Shown here: one piece after another, positions 1-6,398 of the stretch | Numbering within the stretch: the first letter of the stretch is position 1 | Layout: every line of letters begins with the position of its first letter | From: Flavobacteriaceae bacterium | Lineage (GTDB): Bacteria > Bacteroidota > Bacteroidia > Flavobacteriales > Flavobacteriaceae | DNA length: 7,416 nt | Direction of reading: 5' to 3' | Assembly (NCBI GenBank): GCA_002729755.1 | Contig: PBYT01000029.1 | Location: forward strand, 1-7,416 | The notes under the pieces: generated by a model | Database searches by the model: none | What the model saw: only the letters and a program-made list of their open reading frames with translations | What the model was told of the DNA's origin: nothing | Position numbers and translations under genes: made by a program

Positions 1-141
1 ATCCGCTCCGTTCTGCCTGAAGTTCCTACAGGCACCATCTTTAAAGGTATCATTCCATTTTTAATCGCGGATATAATTCGTTTGGCTTTGCTGGTTTTTG
101 TGCCTGCGCTTGTACTTCTTCTACCTTCTTATATGCCTTAA
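1..141 (+). CDS. TRAP transporter large permease (DctM-type), C-terminal tail only
   Basis: The first 46 codons are open in frame 1 and end at a TAA at 139-141. The start lies outside the window. The peptide reads as the last part of a TRAP large permease: a short loop with PEVPTGTIFKGIIPF, then a hydrophobic membrane segment (roughly residues 18-43 of the visible part) ending in LLLPSYMP. DctM-type subunits usually end this way, with the final transmembrane helix at the very C-terminus. Such proteins form the inner-membrane channel for carboxylate uptake together with DctQ and a periplasmic binding protein. A substrate such as an aromatic or keto acid is suggested only by the neighbours. Assignment is from family memory of a short tail, so moderately sure. 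Confidence 0.72.
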   Translation: MRSVLPEVPTGTIFKGIIPFLIADIIRLALLVFVPALVLLLPSYMP

Positions 142-226
142 GCAGGACGCGTTTTTTAAAAAAACACGGACTTCCTTCAAATTAATAAAAAAACTCTCAT
201 ATACATTTGTCAAGCTGTGTTAACTT
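142..226 (+). other. AT-rich intergenic spacer, no convincing promoter or terminator
   Basis: This 85-base spacer lies between the permease tail and the broken hydroxylase. It holds a T6/A7 run (about 153-165) that is self-complementary but has no GC stem, so it is not a convincing intrinsic terminator. A weak TTCAAA / TATACA pair around 176-205 is too poor to call a promoter. No Shine-Dalgarno sequence precedes the ATG at 227, which fits decay of the downstream gene. Confidence 0.5.
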
Positions 227-912
227 ATGCCCTACGAATATCCAAAATTCGAGTATCGACGCAGTCCTGATCAGGATACTGCAGATCCGGTTCGGCATCC
301 TGTAGTGATTATAGGAGCAGGTCCGGTTGGGTTGGATTTGACCATTGACCCTGCTTTCAAGCAGGTTTCGGTAGTTTTACTGGAAGCACTGGACACAATC
401 AGCGTTGGTTCACGTGCGATCTGCTTTGCCAAACGTACTCTTGAGGTTTGCGAACGCATTGGGCTGGGCGGACGTTTACTGGAGAAAGGAGCGACGTGGA
501 AAAAAGCAAAGTGTTTTTCGGTGAAGACGAGGTATATGAGTTTGACCTGCTTTCGGAAGACGGTCATCAATTTCCGGCGTTTATTAACCTCCAGCAGTAT
601 TACATTGAACTTTACGCAATAGAACGTGCGCAGGAACTGCAGGAATTCATTGATCTACGCTGGTGCAGTGAACTGCAGGGGATTAATTACGGAGAAAACG
701 GGGTACATCTCACTGTAGGCACTCCGGATGGTACTTATCAACTCGATTGTGATTGGCTGATTGCCGCGGACGGCGCTCGCAGTTTTTGTCGGAAAACGCT
801 GGGTTTGGAATTTGAGGGGCGCACATTTGATCAACACATTTTGCAATGCCTGCATCAGCAAGGGATAAGATGTCGAATGTGGCAGACTCTCTCGGCTCCT
901 ATGTCGACTTAA
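227..912 (+). pseudogene. FAD-dependent aromatic hydroxylase, frameshifted and C-terminally truncated
   Basis: Frame 2 from ATG 227 gives the N-terminus of a flavoprotein hydroxylase often found beside homogentisate genes: MPYEYPKFEYRRSPDQD, then the FAD dinucleotide motif GAGPVG (residues 30-35) and VGSRAICFAKRTLE. After GATW (codon 91, 497-499) the homology jumps to frame 1: KSKVFFGEDEVYEFDLL, PAFINLQQYY, IDLRW and the second FAD motif region CDWLIAADGARS, up to FEGRTF near 830. Restoring one A to the six-A tract at 500-505 would join the halves. Homology then stops. The GD motif (GD-AH-P), the substrate-binding half and the C-terminal domain are absent, leaving about 200 of an expected 500-plus residues. 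Unusual residues follow the glycine motif (LDLTIDPAFKQ), and no ribosome site is seen. An intact homologue would hydroxylate a phenolic acid, possibly to homogentisate; that is inference. Confidence 0.85.
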
Positions 913-1046
913 ACTGGCGCAGTGGATGTTTATGCTTGATTTCCGGCGGTGATAATGACAGGCTACTGCTAAGCAGTAATATTTGCGATCCCGAGCTGGA
1001 ATTTATGGCAAGGTTATTTAAACAGGAATTTTCAAGAAAACAGTAA
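846..1046 (+). pseudogene. Unassigned short reading frame, probable gene remnant
   Basis: A 66-codon frame overlaps the end of the hydroxylase pseudogene and stops 18 bases before the FAH gene. I do not recognise it with confidence. Its C-terminal part (DRLLLSSNICDPELEFMARLFK, read from 959 on) faintly resembles the end of the small DUF2783 proteins that often follow this type of FAD hydroxylase, where a LLLANHIGD-like stretch is usual. The first 35 residues match nothing I know. It has no ribosome site and no typical N-terminus. A decayed DUF2783 gene fused to hydroxylase debris is the most economical reading. Chance open frame is the alternative. Confidence 0.3.
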
Positions 1047-1064
1047 AAAATAAGATGATATATT

Positions 1065-2045
1065 ATGAAGTTAGCTACCTTAAATAATGGAACTAGAGAC
1101 GGCCGGTTAATCGTGGTGAACCATTCTTTGACCGAGTATGTTTCAGCCCCAGCTGATATCCCCACCATGCAAAGTTCATTGGACGATTGGGCGAATTCAA
1201 GTAACATGCTCCTGCAACTTTTCAATGATTTAGAAGCAGGTAAATTACAATCAAACAAATTAAAAATTGAGGAGCTCATGGCCCCACTTCCTCGCGCCTA
1301 TCAATGGTTGGATGGATCCGCATTTTTGAATCATGTACAATTGGTACGTAAGTCGCGTGGAGTTGAAATGCCAGAGGAGTTTCTAGAAGATCCTTTAATG
1401 TACCAAGGCGGTTCAGATACTATGCTTGGGTCACGTGATGATATTGAAGTGGTTGATTTTGAACAGGGTGTAGATTTGGAGGCAGAGGTGGTGGTGGTCA
1501 CTAACGATTTGCGTATGAACGCTTCTGTTGAAGAAGCGGGGGAGGCAATCATTTTAATTAGTATTATCAATGATGTTTCTTTAAGGGCGATAATCCCACC
1601 AGAGTTAAAAAAAGGATTTGGTTTCGTGCATGGAAAACCTCCAACAGCATTCGCACCCGTATTTGCAACTCTGGATGAATTGGGAGATCAATGGCAAAAT
1701 TTTAAAGTACACCTGCCTATGCGCACCTGGATAAACGACGAGTGGTTTGGAAATCCGAATTGCGGGGTCGAGATGCAGTTTAACTTTGCCAAATTGGTCG
1801 CGCATGCTGCCACGACCCGCCCTTTGAAGGCAGGTTCAATTATTGGTTCTGGAACGATTTCCAATTCTGATGAAACTCTGGGGTTCAGCTGCTTGGCGGA
1901 AAAACGAACTATCGAAACGATTAAAACGGGCAGCCCATCAACTCCATTTTTACAGCTTGGCGATAGTGTAAAAATCGAAATCTTGGATACTAACGGAAAA
2001 TCAATTTTTGGCTCCATTGAACAAACCATAACAAAGGCTGGCTAA
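1065..2045 (+). CDS. Fumarylacetoacetate hydrolase (FAH) family protein, intact
   Basis: This 326-residue protein has the normal length for bacterial FAH-family hydrolases of homogentisate clusters. In order: the N-terminal cap MKLATLNNGTRDGRLIVV; PLPRAYQWLDGSAFLNH (about 75-90) with D83 as a likely metal ligand; MYQGGSD (112-118); VDLEAEV with E139 and E141 as the paired metal-binding glutamates; NDVSLR with D170; GFGFVHGKPPTAFAP (184-198); and the C-terminal GSIIGSGTISN and GDSVKIEILD (299-308). The catalytic core therefore looks complete. Such enzymes use a divalent metal in the cytoplasm to hydrolyse the C-C bond of fumarylacetoacetate to fumarate and acetoacetate, or act on related acylpyruvates. 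The start is fixed by the family N-terminus although the ribosome site is weak. It is followed 45 bases later by an extradiol dioxygenase, so a meta-cleavage product is an alternative substrate. A diverged second copy, dead, lies at 6399. Confidence 0.9.
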   Translation: MKLATLNNGTRDGRLIVVNHSLTEYVSAPADIPTMQSSLDDWANSSNMLLQLFNDLEAGKLQSNKLKIEELMAPLPRAYQWLDGSAFLNHVQLVRKSRGVEMPEEFLEDPLMYQGGSDTMLGSRDDIEVVDFEQGVDLEAEVVVVTNDLRMNASVEEAGEAIILISIINDVSLRAIIPPELKKGFGFVHGKPPTAFAPVFATLDELGDQWQNFKVHLPMRTWINDEWFGNPNCGVEMQFNFAKLVAHAATTRPLKAGSIIGSGTISNSDETLGFSCLAEKRTIETIKTGSPSTPFLQLGDSVKIEILDTNGKSIFGSIEQTITKAG

Positions 2046-2077
2046 CTTCTACGAATTTGTTATTGAAACAAACTCTA

Positions 2078-2083
2078 AAGGGA
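2078..2083 (+). promoter_or_regulatory. Ribosome binding site of the extradiol dioxygenase
   Basis: AAGGGA lies 7 bases before the ATG at 2091 and supports that start. Confidence 0.6.
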
Positions 2084-2090
2084 TCATGTT

Positions 2091-3062
2091 ATGGCAATTA
2101 GCGCATTAGGTTATCTTGGCATTCGTTCGGGTCAGATTGATGATTGGTCGGATTTCGCTTCAAATTTATTAGGGATGCAGCAAGTAGATCGTGCTGGAAA
2201 AACGCTCGCGTTTCGCATGGACGATCGAAAGCAACGACTGATTGTTTCCGATGAAACAGGCGATACCCTGTCTTTCATTGGTTGGGAGGTAGCTGAAAAA
2301 AGTGATTTAGAGCAATATGCCACCCGTTTGGAGGCAGAGAGTGTAGTAGTTGAATATGGGAATGCTGAATTGTTAGATCGCCGTTTCGTTAGCGAACTCA
2401 TCTACTTTTATGACCCTGATGGTAATCGAGTAGAATTGTTTTACAAACCCATGTTGACGACAGACCCATTTGAACCGGGACGATCGATTTCAGGTTTTAA
2501 TACAGGAGTACTTGGGATGGGACACTGTGTGCTAAATGTAAAAGACGTAGATAAAATGCTGGGTTTTTATCGAGACCTTTTACTTTTCCAAGTTAGCGAT
2601 TTTGGTTTAAGCCCCTATCCCATGTATTTTTTCCACGTAAACGAAAGGCATCATAGTCTTGCTATTTTGGGGACTGAAAAATCGGGGTTTCATCATTTTA
2701 TGGTTGAGTATAAAAACCTCGACGATGTGGGTCAAGGCTATGATATCGCGCAGCTTGAAGAAGGGCGAATTGCTTATACCTTGGGGCGACACACGAACGA
2801 TTATATGACTTCGTTTTACGCCCACACGCCCTCCGGATTTTTTGTTGAAAATGGTTGGGGTGGACGCTTAATTGATCCTGCAACCTGGGAACCTCATGAA
2901 ACGTTTGATGGCCCCAGTTTTTGGGGACATGAACGACTTTATTTGCCGGACGATCAACGCGCTGTTATGCGTGATATGCGCATGGACGCTGCATCGCGTG
3001 GAGTGCGTTCACCCAATCTAATTGATTGTCCGTGGCTTTATTGTAAGTTGGGATCAAAGTGA
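2091..3062 (+). CDS. Two-domain extradiol ring-cleavage dioxygenase (BphC/VOC type)
   Basis: The 323-residue protein has two vicinal-oxygen-chelate domains: an N-terminal one without metal ligands (about 1-125) and a catalytic one (about 140-290). All residues expected of the type I extradiol active site are present: Fe(II) ligands H145 (GMGHCVLNV), H202 (HHFMVEY) and E253 (FFVENGWGG); second-sphere H188 (NERHHSLAIL), H234 (GRHTND) and Y243 (SFYAHTPSGF). These match 2,3-dihydroxybiphenyl 1,2-dioxygenase (H146, H210, E260, H195, H241, Y250). The enzyme should open a catechol beside its side chain to a yellow 2-hydroxy-6-oxo-dienoate. The substrate cannot be read from the sequence. The C-terminus has an extra tail of about 40 residues. 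It lies between an FAH-family hydrolase and an MhpA-like hydroxylase that could supply the catechol. Asn after the ligand Glu replaces the more usual Tyr or Phe. Confidence 0.9.
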   Translation: MAISALGYLGIRSGQIDDWSDFASNLLGMQQVDRAGKTLAFRMDDRKQRLIVSDETGDTLSFIGWEVAEKSDLEQYATRLEAESVVVEYGNAELLDRRFVSELIYFYDPDGNRVELFYKPMLTTDPFEPGRSISGFNTGVLGMGHCVLNVKDVDKMLGFYRDLLLFQVSDFGLSPYPMYFFHVNERHHSLAILGTEKSGFHHFMVEYKNLDDVGQGYDIAQLEEGRIAYTLGRHTNDYMTSFYAHTPSGFFVENGWGGRLIDPATWEPHETFDGPSFWGHERLYLPDDQRAVMRDMRMDAASRGVRSPNLIDCPWLYCKLGSK

Positions 3063-3113
3063 ACCAACCTGAGTGAACACCCTCACTGTATTCAAAATCA
3101 CCACACTAATATA

Positions 3114-4664
3114 ATGCGCGGGCATTTCGATGTAGTCATAATAGGTTTTGGGCCAACTGGGGCGACACTGGCGAACCTATTGGGACTTGCTGGAGTTTCG
3201 ACTTTGCTAATGGATAGAGAAAAACAAAGCTGCACTTTACCCCGAGCAGTGCATTTCGACGGCGAAGTCATGCGAGTTTTTCAAACCATCGGAATAGCCG
3301 AACAGTTAGTCAAACGATTGCGTGTTAATGCTGGAATGCGCTTTGTAAATAAGGACACCGGAATGCTATTGCTCGATTGGCCCAGGCCCCAGGAAATTTG
3401 TGAGCATGCCTGGTACCCCAGCTATCGTTTCCATCAACCTGAGCTAGAGTATGAGTTACATGAAAATCTCAATAGATTCACATCGGTAGAAATTCGAAGA
3501 GGTTGTGAAGCTCAGGAGATTCTTGAGCATGAAGAATCGGTTGAGGTTCTTTATGAGGATTTAGAGAGCAGAGAACATTACTCGGTTTCGGGCAAGTTTG
3601 TGGTCGGTTGTGAGGGGGCCCGTTCTTTAATCCGTAAGCTAATTTGTGAGCTACCAGAAGATACCATTGAAGACTTTGGCTATAATCAGCCTTGGCTTGT
3701 TGTAGATGTTATGTTGCATGAAAAAAAACCTGAGCTGAGTGATTACACGATACAGTATTGCCATCCTGAAAACCCTGTCACCTGTGCTAGAGGCCCAGGC
3801 TTGCGTCGACGTTGGGAATTTGCACTCACTGATAATGAAAGGCACCAGCCAGTAAACGATGCTCTTGTTTGGGATCGGTTAAGACCTTGGCTGAATCAGG
3901 AAGAAGCGCAGCTTGAAAGGTATGCAGTGTATGAGTTTCATTCGACCTTGGCGTTAAAGTGGCGGAAGAATCGATTATTTATTGCAGGAGACACCGCCCA
4001 TCAAACTCCTCCCTTTATGGGACAAGGTATGTGCGCGGGTATTCGGGACGTAGCCAATCTTGCCTGGAAGTTGGCATTGAGTCTGACCCGTAATCCTGAT
4101 CCTCAGATACTGGATAGCTATGAACAGGAGCGCATCGATCACGTGCGTAGTTATATAACCACAGCGATTAACTTGGGCCTATTAATCAACAGCAATAGTG
4201 AGCAGGATCTGTTTGAAAAATTGAATTCTCCGGATGGGAAAATGAAGAGCATTGTGCCCAAGTTGGGTAAGGGTCTCACTGTTCAGGAAAATAGTCAGGT
4301 AGGGACCATATGCCCGCAACCAACATTGACTCATGTTAGTGACCAGCCGACCTTGCTAGACGATCATTGCGGCTATGCGCCGGTTTTATTGATTAATTCT
4401 GAATGGGCGGAAATCCTTTCCGACGAACAGTCCTCTGCTTTGGATAAGTTTCAATCGGCGGGCATGTGTGTTGTGTGTTCTGATTCAGAACCACAGATTG
4501 CAGATGTGCTTAATCAGTTACAAATAGGAGCTGCTTTGATTAGAGCTGATAGATATATACTTTCGACCTCAACCGATACCGATGAATTTGATGTATTGCT
4601 TGAGCAAATACAGTTAATTAAACCATCTTGTGCTTTACTGCCTGGAGCGGCATATTGGTTGTAA
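3114..4664 (+). CDS. MhpA-like FAD-dependent aromatic hydroxylase
   Basis: The 516-residue protein has the layout of class A flavoprotein hydroxylases of the 3-(3-hydroxyphenyl)propionate hydroxylase group: GFGPTG (11-16) for ADP binding; LPRAVHFDGEVMRVFQ (42-57); a substrate region with YRFHQPELE; a DG-type motif GCEGARSLIR (165-174); QPWLVVDV (192-199); and the GD motif AGDTAHQTPPFMGQG (291-305) followed by AGIRDVANLAWKL. Residues 400-516 form the thioredoxin-like C-terminal domain usual in MhpA. It probably uses NAD(P)H and O2 to hydroxylate a phenolic acid to a catechol for the upstream dioxygenase. The exact substrate is unknown. The usual Asp of the DG motif is Glu (E167). ATG 3114 has no visible ribosome site, but the glycine motif at residue 11 rules out a much later start, and only poor non-ATG codons lie upstream before the dioxygenase stop. 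Confidence 0.87.
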   Translation: MRGHFDVVIIGFGPTGATLANLLGLAGVSTLLMDREKQSCTLPRAVHFDGEVMRVFQTIGIAEQLVKRLRVNAGMRFVNKDTGMLLLDWPRPQEICEHAWYPSYRFHQPELEYELHENLNRFTSVEIRRGCEAQEILEHEESVEVLYEDLESREHYSVSGKFVVGCEGARSLIRKLICELPEDTIEDFGYNQPWLVVDVMLHEKKPELSDYTIQYCHPENPVTCARGPGLRRRWEFALTDNERHQPVNDALVWDRLRPWLNQEEAQLERYAVYEFHSTLALKWRKNRLFIAGDTAHQTPPFMGQGMCAGIRDVANLAWKLALSLTRNPDPQILDSYEQERIDHVRSYITTAINLGLLINSNSEQDLFEKLNSPDGKMKSIVPKLGKGLTVQENSQVGTICPQPTLTHVSDQPTLLDDHCGYAPVLLINSEWAEILSDEQSSALDKFQSAGMCVVCSDSEPQIADVLNQLQIGAALIRADRYILSTSTDTDEFDVLLEQIQLIKPSCALLPGAAYWL

Positions 4665-4684
4665 TTGCAACTAGTTTGTTGCAA
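4665..4684. promoter_or_regulatory. Inverted repeat, likely operator of the HPPD operon
   Basis: A perfect 7+7 bp dyad, TTGCAAC-N6-GTTGCAA, begins directly after the hydroxylase stop codon. A third GCAAC follows at 4687-4691. The right arm overlaps the -35 box proposed for the HPPD promoter, the usual position for a repressor site. A weak 3' hairpin of the upstream transcript is the alternative, but the stem is short and no T-run follows directly. No regulator gene is in the window. Confidence 0.5.
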
Positions 4685-4707
4685 CCGCAACTATTTTAAC
4701 AAATAAT
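4679..4707 (+). promoter_or_regulatory. Candidate sigma70 promoter for the HPPD operon
   Basis: TTGCAA (4679-4684) and AATAAT (4702-4707) are separated by exactly 17 bases and match the -35 and -10 consensus at 4/6 and 5/6 positions. Transcription would begin near 4714, about 30 bases before the HPPD start. This is the longest clean spacer between intact genes, so a promoter here is reasonable. No experiment supports it. Confidence 0.5.
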
Positions 4708-4732
4708 TGAATTTGTTCATAGTGTAAACAAA

Positions 4733-4738
4733 GAGGAG
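4733..4738 (+). promoter_or_regulatory. Strong ribosome binding site of HPPD
   Basis: GAGGAG lies 5 bases before the ATG at 4744. It is the strongest ribosome site in the window together with that of the following gene, and it fixes the start. Confidence 0.75.
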
Positions 4739-4743
4739 TAGGA

Positions 4744-5826
4744 ATGGGAGATTTATTTAAAAATCCGATGGGCCTGGACGGTTTTGAATTTGTGGAGTTT
4801 GCTTCTCCGGAAGGCGGTTTATTGGAGTCGGTGTTTGATTTATTGGGATTTTCACATGTGGCTAATCATAAATCAAAAGATGTGAAGCTCTATCGCCAGG
4901 GCGAAATCAATTTCATTATCAATTATGAGAAAAATAGCCCAGCATATTTTTTTGCGGAAGAACATGGTCCGTCGGCTTGCGGAATGGCTTTTCGTGTAAA
5001 AAATTCTCAAGCTGCGTATGCCCGCGCCCTTGAGTTGGGAGCACAACCGATTGAGATTCCGGTTGGCCCGATGGAACTGCGTCTGCCTGCCATAAAAGGG
5101 ATCGGCGGTGCACCTTTGTATTTGATCGACCGTTATAAAGATGGTTCTTCAATTTATGACATCGACTTCACTTTTTTGGATGGCGCAGACCTGCATCCGC
5201 AAGGTTGTGAATTAAAAAGCATTGATCATCTGACCCACAATGTTTACAAGGGCCGTTTGAATTACTGGGCCAATTATTATGAACATCTTTTTAATTTTCG
5301 TCAGATACGCTATTTTGATATTAAAGGTAAGAGTACGGGACTGTTTTCAAAGGCAATGACTGCTCCTGATGGACGCATACGCATTCCACTGAACGAGGAA
5401 GCCTCTCAAGTAACAGGGCAAATTGAAGAGTATTTGATGGCCTATAACGGCGAGGGAATTCAACATATTGCGCTGGAAACAGATGATATTATTTCCAGTT
5501 GGGACAAGCTCAAAGCCCGGGGAATAAAATTTATGAAAGCTCCGCCGGAGACTTATTACAAAATGCTGGAACAGCGCTTGCCCGGCCATGGAGAACCTCT
5601 GGATGAATTACTACCGCGTGGAATTTTATTGGATGGTTCAACCGGAAACGGCACACCCCGTTTGTTATTACAAATTTTTTCTGAAAACATGATTGGACCC
5701 GTCTTTTTTGAATTCATCCAGCGCAAGAAAGACGAAGGCTTTGGTGAAGGTAATTTTAAAGCTCTATTTGAATCCATAGAGCGCGACCAAATGGAACGCG
5801 GTGTGATTGAAAACGAAAAAAACTAA
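4744..5826 (+). CDS. hpd: 4-hydroxyphenylpyruvate dioxygenase (HPPD)
   Basis: This enzyme turns 4-hydroxyphenylpyruvate plus O2 into homogentisate and CO2, the second step of tyrosine breakdown, in the cytoplasm. The 360 residues are a typical bacterial length. An N-terminal VOC domain (about 10-150) is followed by the catalytic VOC domain with the Fe(II) ligands H162 (IDHLTHNV), H241 (IQHIALET) and E323 (PVFFEFIQRK). PRGILLDGSTGNGTPRLLLQIFS (291-313) and the gating C-terminal helix DEGFGEGNFKALFESIERDQ (330-349) are clear HPPD signatures and argue against 4-hydroxymandelate synthase. It is the first gene of a tight group: the VOC gene follows after 9 bases. In some bacteria the homogentisate formed polymerises to brown pyomelanin when downstream dioxygenase is lacking. 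Confidence 0.96.
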   Translation: MGDLFKNPMGLDGFEFVEFASPEGGLLESVFDLLGFSHVANHKSKDVKLYRQGEINFIINYEKNSPAYFFAEEHGPSACGMAFRVKNSQAAYARALELGAQPIEIPVGPMELRLPAIKGIGGAPLYLIDRYKDGSSIYDIDFTFLDGADLHPQGCELKSIDHLTHNVYKGRLNYWANYYEHLFNFRQIRYFDIKGKSTGLFSKAMTAPDGRIRIPLNEEASQVTGQIEEYLMAYNGEGIQHIALETDDIISSWDKLKARGIKFMKAPPETYYKMLEQRLPGHGEPLDELLPRGILLDGSTGNGTPRLLLQIFSENMIGPVFFEFIQRKKDEGFGEGNFKALFESIERDQMERGVIENEKN

Positions 5827-5830
5827 GGAG
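5825..5830 (+). promoter_or_regulatory. Ribosome binding site overlapping the HPPD stop codon
   Basis: AAGGAG shares two bases with the HPPD TAA and lies 5 bases before the ATG at 5836, which points to coupled translation of the two genes. Confidence 0.7.
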
Positions 5831-5835
5831 ATAAA

Positions 5836-6396
5836 ATGAATATTAAACGCATACACCACGTGGCATACCGCTGCAATGATGCAAGGGAAACGGTGGAGTT
5901 TTATCAGAGAGTCTTGGGGATGGATTTTCAGTTAGCGATCGCGGAAAACCAAGTGCCTTCTACAAAAGAACCCGATCCTTATATGCACGTTTTCATGGAT
6001 GCCGGCAACAGGAATGTGCTGGCGTTTTTCGAAGTACCAAACTCTCCGCCAATGCAGAAAGACCCAAACACTCCGGAATGGGTACAGCATATTGCTTTTG
6101 AAGTCGAAAATATGGACGATTTGTTAGCTGCAAAATCCCGTTTAGAAGCGGAAGGTTTGGACGTACTAGGACCGGTGGACCACACAATTTTTAAATCAAT
6201 TTATTTCTTTGATCCAAACGGTCATCGCTTGGAATTGGCGACAAATACTGCAAAATCCGGAATGCTGGAGGAATTGCACAAAGTTGCTCCGGAGATGATC
6301 GCTGAGTGGAGTCAAACCAAAACAGCGCCAAAACATGCCGCATGGCTACACGACGGTTCATTCGGTTCAACTGAACAAAACAAGCAGGAAAAATAA
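5836..6396 (+). CDS. Single-domain VOC (glyoxalase/dioxygenase superfamily) protein
   Basis: The 186-residue protein holds one VOC domain (about 3-140): IHHVAYRCNDARETVEFYQRVLGMDF at the start, PDPYMHVFMDAGN with H51, WVQHIAFEVENMDD, and FDPNGHRLELA at the end. H8, H85 and E133 occupy the positions of the usual His-His-Glu metal triad, so it is probably a metalloenzyme. A polar tail rich in Lys, Gln and Glu follows; its segment EEWSQ/APKHAAW-like (about 156-172) is shared by homologues I recall. Such proteins recur beside HPPD, FAH and isomerase genes, but I know of no proven reaction. It sits 9 bases after HPPD and 2 bases before the FAH remnant. A role on a homogentisate-pathway intermediate is inference. 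One VOC domain per chain suggests a dimer if it is like other family members. Confidence 0.88.
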   Translation: MNIKRIHHVAYRCNDARETVEFYQRVLGMDFQLAIAENQVPSTKEPDPYMHVFMDAGNRNVLAFFEVPNSPPMQKDPNTPEWVQHIAFEVENMDDLLAAKSRLEAEGLDVLGPVDHTIFKSIYFFDPNGHRLELATNTAKSGMLEELHKVAPEMIAEWSQTKTAPKHAAWLHDGSFGSTEQNKQEK

Positions 6397-6398
6397 TT

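Noticed and set aside
153..165. Intrinsic terminator after the permease gene
   Set aside because: The T-run and A-run can pair, but there is no GC-rich stem followed by a separate U-tract.
500..505. Programmed frameshift or transcriptional slippage on the A-tract of the first hydroxylase
   Set aside because: Six A's could slip, but the corrected protein would still lack the GD motif and the whole C-terminal half, so a functional product is not expected.
899..1279. Minus-strand open frame of 126 codons across the remnant and the FAH start
   Set aside because: It is antisense to a well-supported FAH N-terminus and has no recognisable family features; the other minus-strand frames are likewise shadows.
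3072..3087. Small hairpin AGTGA-N6-TCACT between dioxygenase and MhpA-like gene
   Set aside because: The 5-bp stem is short, has no T-run after it, and is expected by chance in a 50-base spacer.
4744..5826. 4-hydroxymandelate synthase instead of HPPD
   Set aside because: The C-terminal gating helix and the GSTGNGTPRLLLQIFS region are of HPPD type, and the neighbours are homogentisate-pathway genes.
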